A DNA stretch of 5,033 nucleotides, taken from NCBI GenBank assembly GCA_017411665.1, contig JAFQPT010000313.1, positions 1 to 5,033 on the forward strand, in the 5' to 3' direction. The notes under the pieces are model-generated. The model was not told the DNA's origin, ran no database searches, and saw only the letters and a program-made list of their open reading frames with translations. The stretch comes from Oscillospiraceae bacterium. Lineage in GTDB: Bacteria > Bacillota_A > Clostridia > Oscillospirales > Oscillospiraceae. Of the stretch, positions 4,953 to 5,033 are shown one piece after another. The translations under genes and the position numbers were made by a program. Positions within the stretch are counted from its first letter, which is position 1. Every line of letters begins with the position of its first letter.

Positions 4953-5033
4953 TTACACTGCGGGCTTGATGACAGACATCGCCAGCTTCTCCTCTGTGAG
5001 ATTTTCCGCAATGAAGCGGGAGCATTCCTCTGC
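4953..5033 (-). CDS. C-terminal end of an unidentified gene upstream of lgt
   Basis: The last 26 codons of a minus-strand reading frame enter from the window edge and stop at TAA (4955-4953). They read AEECSRFIAENLTEEKLA followed by MSVIKPAV, a helix-like amphipathic composition typical of a soluble protein end. The lgt start is only 5 bases further on, so the two are probably co-transcribed and translationally coupled. The alternative frame, an upstream extension of lgt, gives a less protein-like sequence. The fragment is too short to name; in many Firmicutes hprK lies upstream of lgt, but this C-terminus does not look like HprK to me. Confidence 0.6.
   Translation of the reverse strand, partial: AEECSRFIAENLTEEKLAMSVIKPAV

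Noticed and set aside
4102..5025. Longer start for lgt (307 residues)
   Set aside because: The extra 26 residues do not resemble an Lgt N-terminus and overlap the C-terminal codons of the preceding gene; MREAIITFPALG is the expected start.

Overview
The window looks like part of an anaerobic, fermentative Firmicutes genome, probably from the Oscillospiraceae/Ruminococcaceae. The evidence is an acetate kinase segment, a MetRS with a C-terminal Trbp111-type domain, clostridia-like lipoproteins, purine-rich Shine-Dalgarno sites, consensus sigma-A-type promoters and compact rho-independent terminators. The genus assignment is inference; no marker gene here settles it.

Left part, plus strand (1-1552). 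A reading frame open from base 1 ends at 828. Most of it is the C-terminal third of methionyl-tRNA synthetase (metG). Its first ~49 codons, however, read as an internal piece of acetate kinase (ackA) joined in frame to the MetRS anticodon-binding region near base 147. This is the most surprising feature of the window. It is either an assembly misjoin or a real rearrangement. A strong terminator (846-876), a 76-bp palindromic intergenic element (890-965), and a 178-residue multi-pass membrane protein of unknown function (985-1521) follow. The membrane gene ends at a terminator shared with the convergent genes.

Right part, minus strand (1556-5033). Reading in the direction of transcription: the last 26 codons of an unidentified gene; lgt (prolipoprotein diacylglyceryl transferase), only 5 bp downstream; a very acidic coiled-coil protein; and two paralogous lipoproteins in tandem. 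The acidic gene ends at a strong terminator. Each lipoprotein gene has its own near-perfect sigma-A-type promoter and its own terminator, so they are probably separate transcripts. Lgt adds the diacylglyceryl group to lipobox cysteines, so the two lipoproteins are plausible substrates. The neighbourhood is compatible with an envelope/lipoprotein locus but does not prove one.

No tRNA, rRNA, CRISPR array, transposase or phage gene was seen. No gene-free stretch exceeds 300 bases. The longest gap (3154-3332) is accounted for by a terminator, a promoter and a leader hairpin.
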